Part shown: one piece after another, positions 14,771-15,744 of the stretch
Numbering within the stretch: position 1 is the first letter of the stretch
Layout: each line of letters opens with the position of its first letter
Origin: a bacterium
GTDB lineage: Bacteria > Tectomicrobia > Entotheonellia > Entotheonellales > Entotheonellaceae
Assembly: GCA_027294925.1 (NCBI GenBank)
Contig: JAPULM010000628.1
Span: 1-15,744 of the forward strand
Direction of reading: 5' to 3'
Length of the DNA: 15,744 bases
Translations under genes and position numbers: made by a program
The notes under the pieces: model-generated
The model's database searches: none
Told to the model about the DNA's origin: nothing
What the model saw: only the letters and a program-made list of their open reading frames with translations

Positions 14771-15744
14771 ATGCAGTGTCCGCAGTGTCAGCATGAAAAC
14801 CGTGAAGCTGCCAGGTTTTGTGATGCATGTGGTAGCCCACTGTTACTACGTTGTCCCTCGTGTGATACTGAGGCGCGCCCTGGAGCCATGTTCTGCGATC
14901 ATTGCGGTACACGGCTCAGTACGCCAACGCCTACCTTGCCGGAAACGCAGCCTACCACAGAAATAGAACGCGAACCCGCGTCATACACGCCCCAACACCT
15001 GGTCGAGAAAATCCTCACTTCGCGCAGTGTCCTAGAAGGGGAACGCAAGCAAGTGACGGTGATGTTCGCCGACATCAAAGACTCGACCGAGTTGATCCGG
15101 GACCTCGACCCGGAGGCCGCCCAGCAGCTCCTCGACCCCGCCATCCACATCATGATGGATGCGGTGCATCGCTTTGAAGGGACGGTAAATCAAGTGCTGG
15201 GCGATGGCATTATGTCGATCTTTGGAGCGCCCATTGCCCATGAAGACCATGCTGCCCGTTCTTGCTATACGGCCCTAGCCATGCAGGCAGCCATGCAACC
15301 GTATGCTGAGGAAGTTCGTCGCTTGCACGGGATTACGATGCGCATCCGAGTGGGACTGAATTCCGGTGAAGTTGTAGTTCGAACCATCGGTAATGACCTG
15401 CACATGGACTACTCGGCTGTCGGACAAACCACCAACCTGGCATCCCGCATGGAGCAACTAGCGGCTCCAGGGAGTATTACGCTAACCGCCTCGACACTCC
15501 GACTGGTTGAAGGGCTAGTGCAGGTTAATGTCCTTGGCCCTGTTCCAGTCAAGGGCATGACCGAACCTGTAGAGGTCTTCGAACTGACAGGTGCCAGTAC
15601 CATCCGTAGACGTTTACAGGCTGCTGTGGCTCGTGGGCTCACCACGTTTGTTGGACGAGATACAGAAATCGAGGCATTGCGTCAGACTCTGGAACAGGCC
15701 GGCGCAGGACATGGCCAGGTGGTAGCAGCGGTAGGCGAAGCCGG
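14771..15744 (+). CDS. Double zinc-ribbon class III cyclase / ATPase protein (partial at right edge)
   Basis: Frame open from ATG 14771 to the window end, 324 codons visible. A strong AGGGAGG precedes the ATG by four bases. Residues 1-48 hold two zinc ribbons built on four CxxC knuckles: CPQC, CDAC, CPSC, CDHC. After a linker comes a class III cyclase domain (about 90-275) with metal aspartates D101 (FADIKDST) and D145 (LGDG) and catalytic N222 and R226 (TNLASR). FVGRDTEIEAL (293-303) and VGEAG at the edge mark the start of a P-loop ATPase domain, so the full protein probably resembles the 1244-residue one, with a different N-terminus. The usual base-selecting lysine is Q141, as in the other cyclase. 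It belongs to a different subfamily from the intact cyclase at 5849: zinc ribbons instead of the VWTG module, and diverged cyclase sequence. Confidence 0.9.
   Translation, partial: MQCPQCQHENREAARFCDACGSPLLLRCPSCDTEARPGAMFCDHCGTRLSTPTPTLPETQPTTEIEREPASYTPQHLVEKILTSRSVLEGERKQVTVMFADIKDSTELIRDLDPEAAQQLLDPAIHIMMDAVHRFEGTVNQVLGDGIMSIFGAPIAHEDHAARSCYTALAMQAAMQPYAEEVRRLHGITMRIRVGLNSGEVVVRTIGNDLHMDYSAVGQTTNLASRMEQLAAPGSITLTASTLRLVEGLVQVNVLGPVPVKGMTEPVEVFELTGASTIRRRLQAAVARGLTTFVGRDTEIEALRQTLEQAGAGHGQVVAAVGEA

Overview
The window is bacterial, with moderately high GC, dense genes, Shine-Dalgarno-led starts and sigma70-like promoters. The large class III cyclase / STAND ATPase / TPR proteins, present in several copies or relics, together with an aerobic-type heme pathway, suggest an environmental Gram-negative such as a Candidatus Tectomicrobia/Entotheonella-like lineage or a deltaproteobacterial relative. 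That placement is from recall of similar proteins and is not proven here.

Left part (1-5564, all minus strand): two housekeeping transcription units. hemE and hemG (uroporphyrinogen decarboxylase and oxygen-dependent protoporphyrinogen oxidase) are 40 nt apart behind a good sigma70-like promoter. Downstream lie cysM (cysteine synthase family), a FIST-domain sensor protein and a METTL21/METTL20-like methyltransferase that runs off the left edge, each about 40 nt apart. hemH is not between or beside the heme genes.

Right part (5849-15744, all plus strand): divergent from hemE is an intact 1244-residue protein with two copies of a small N-terminal module, a class III nucleotidyl cyclase domain, an ATPase and a TPR tail. 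It is followed by an FGGY-family sugar kinase, a protein made of two fused EctC-like cupin domains, and an MFS transporter of the OFA/MCT type. Just upstream of the cupin gene sits a 5'-terminal piece of another cyclase gene (11393, module plus linker only). Just upstream of the MFS gene sits a more decayed piece (12891, internal deletion, frameshift and stop codon). A second type of cyclase-ATPase gene, with two N-terminal zinc ribbons, begins at 14771 and is cut by the right edge.

The main point of interest is this alternation: intact or broken cyclase gene, then a metabolic gene, three times in a row, with each break lying at the ribosome binding site of the next gene. The kinase, the double EctC-like cupin and the transporter look like one small-molecule uptake/modification pathway, but the substrate cannot be read from sequence. 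No tRNA, rRNA, CRISPR array, integrase or intact insertion sequence was seen.
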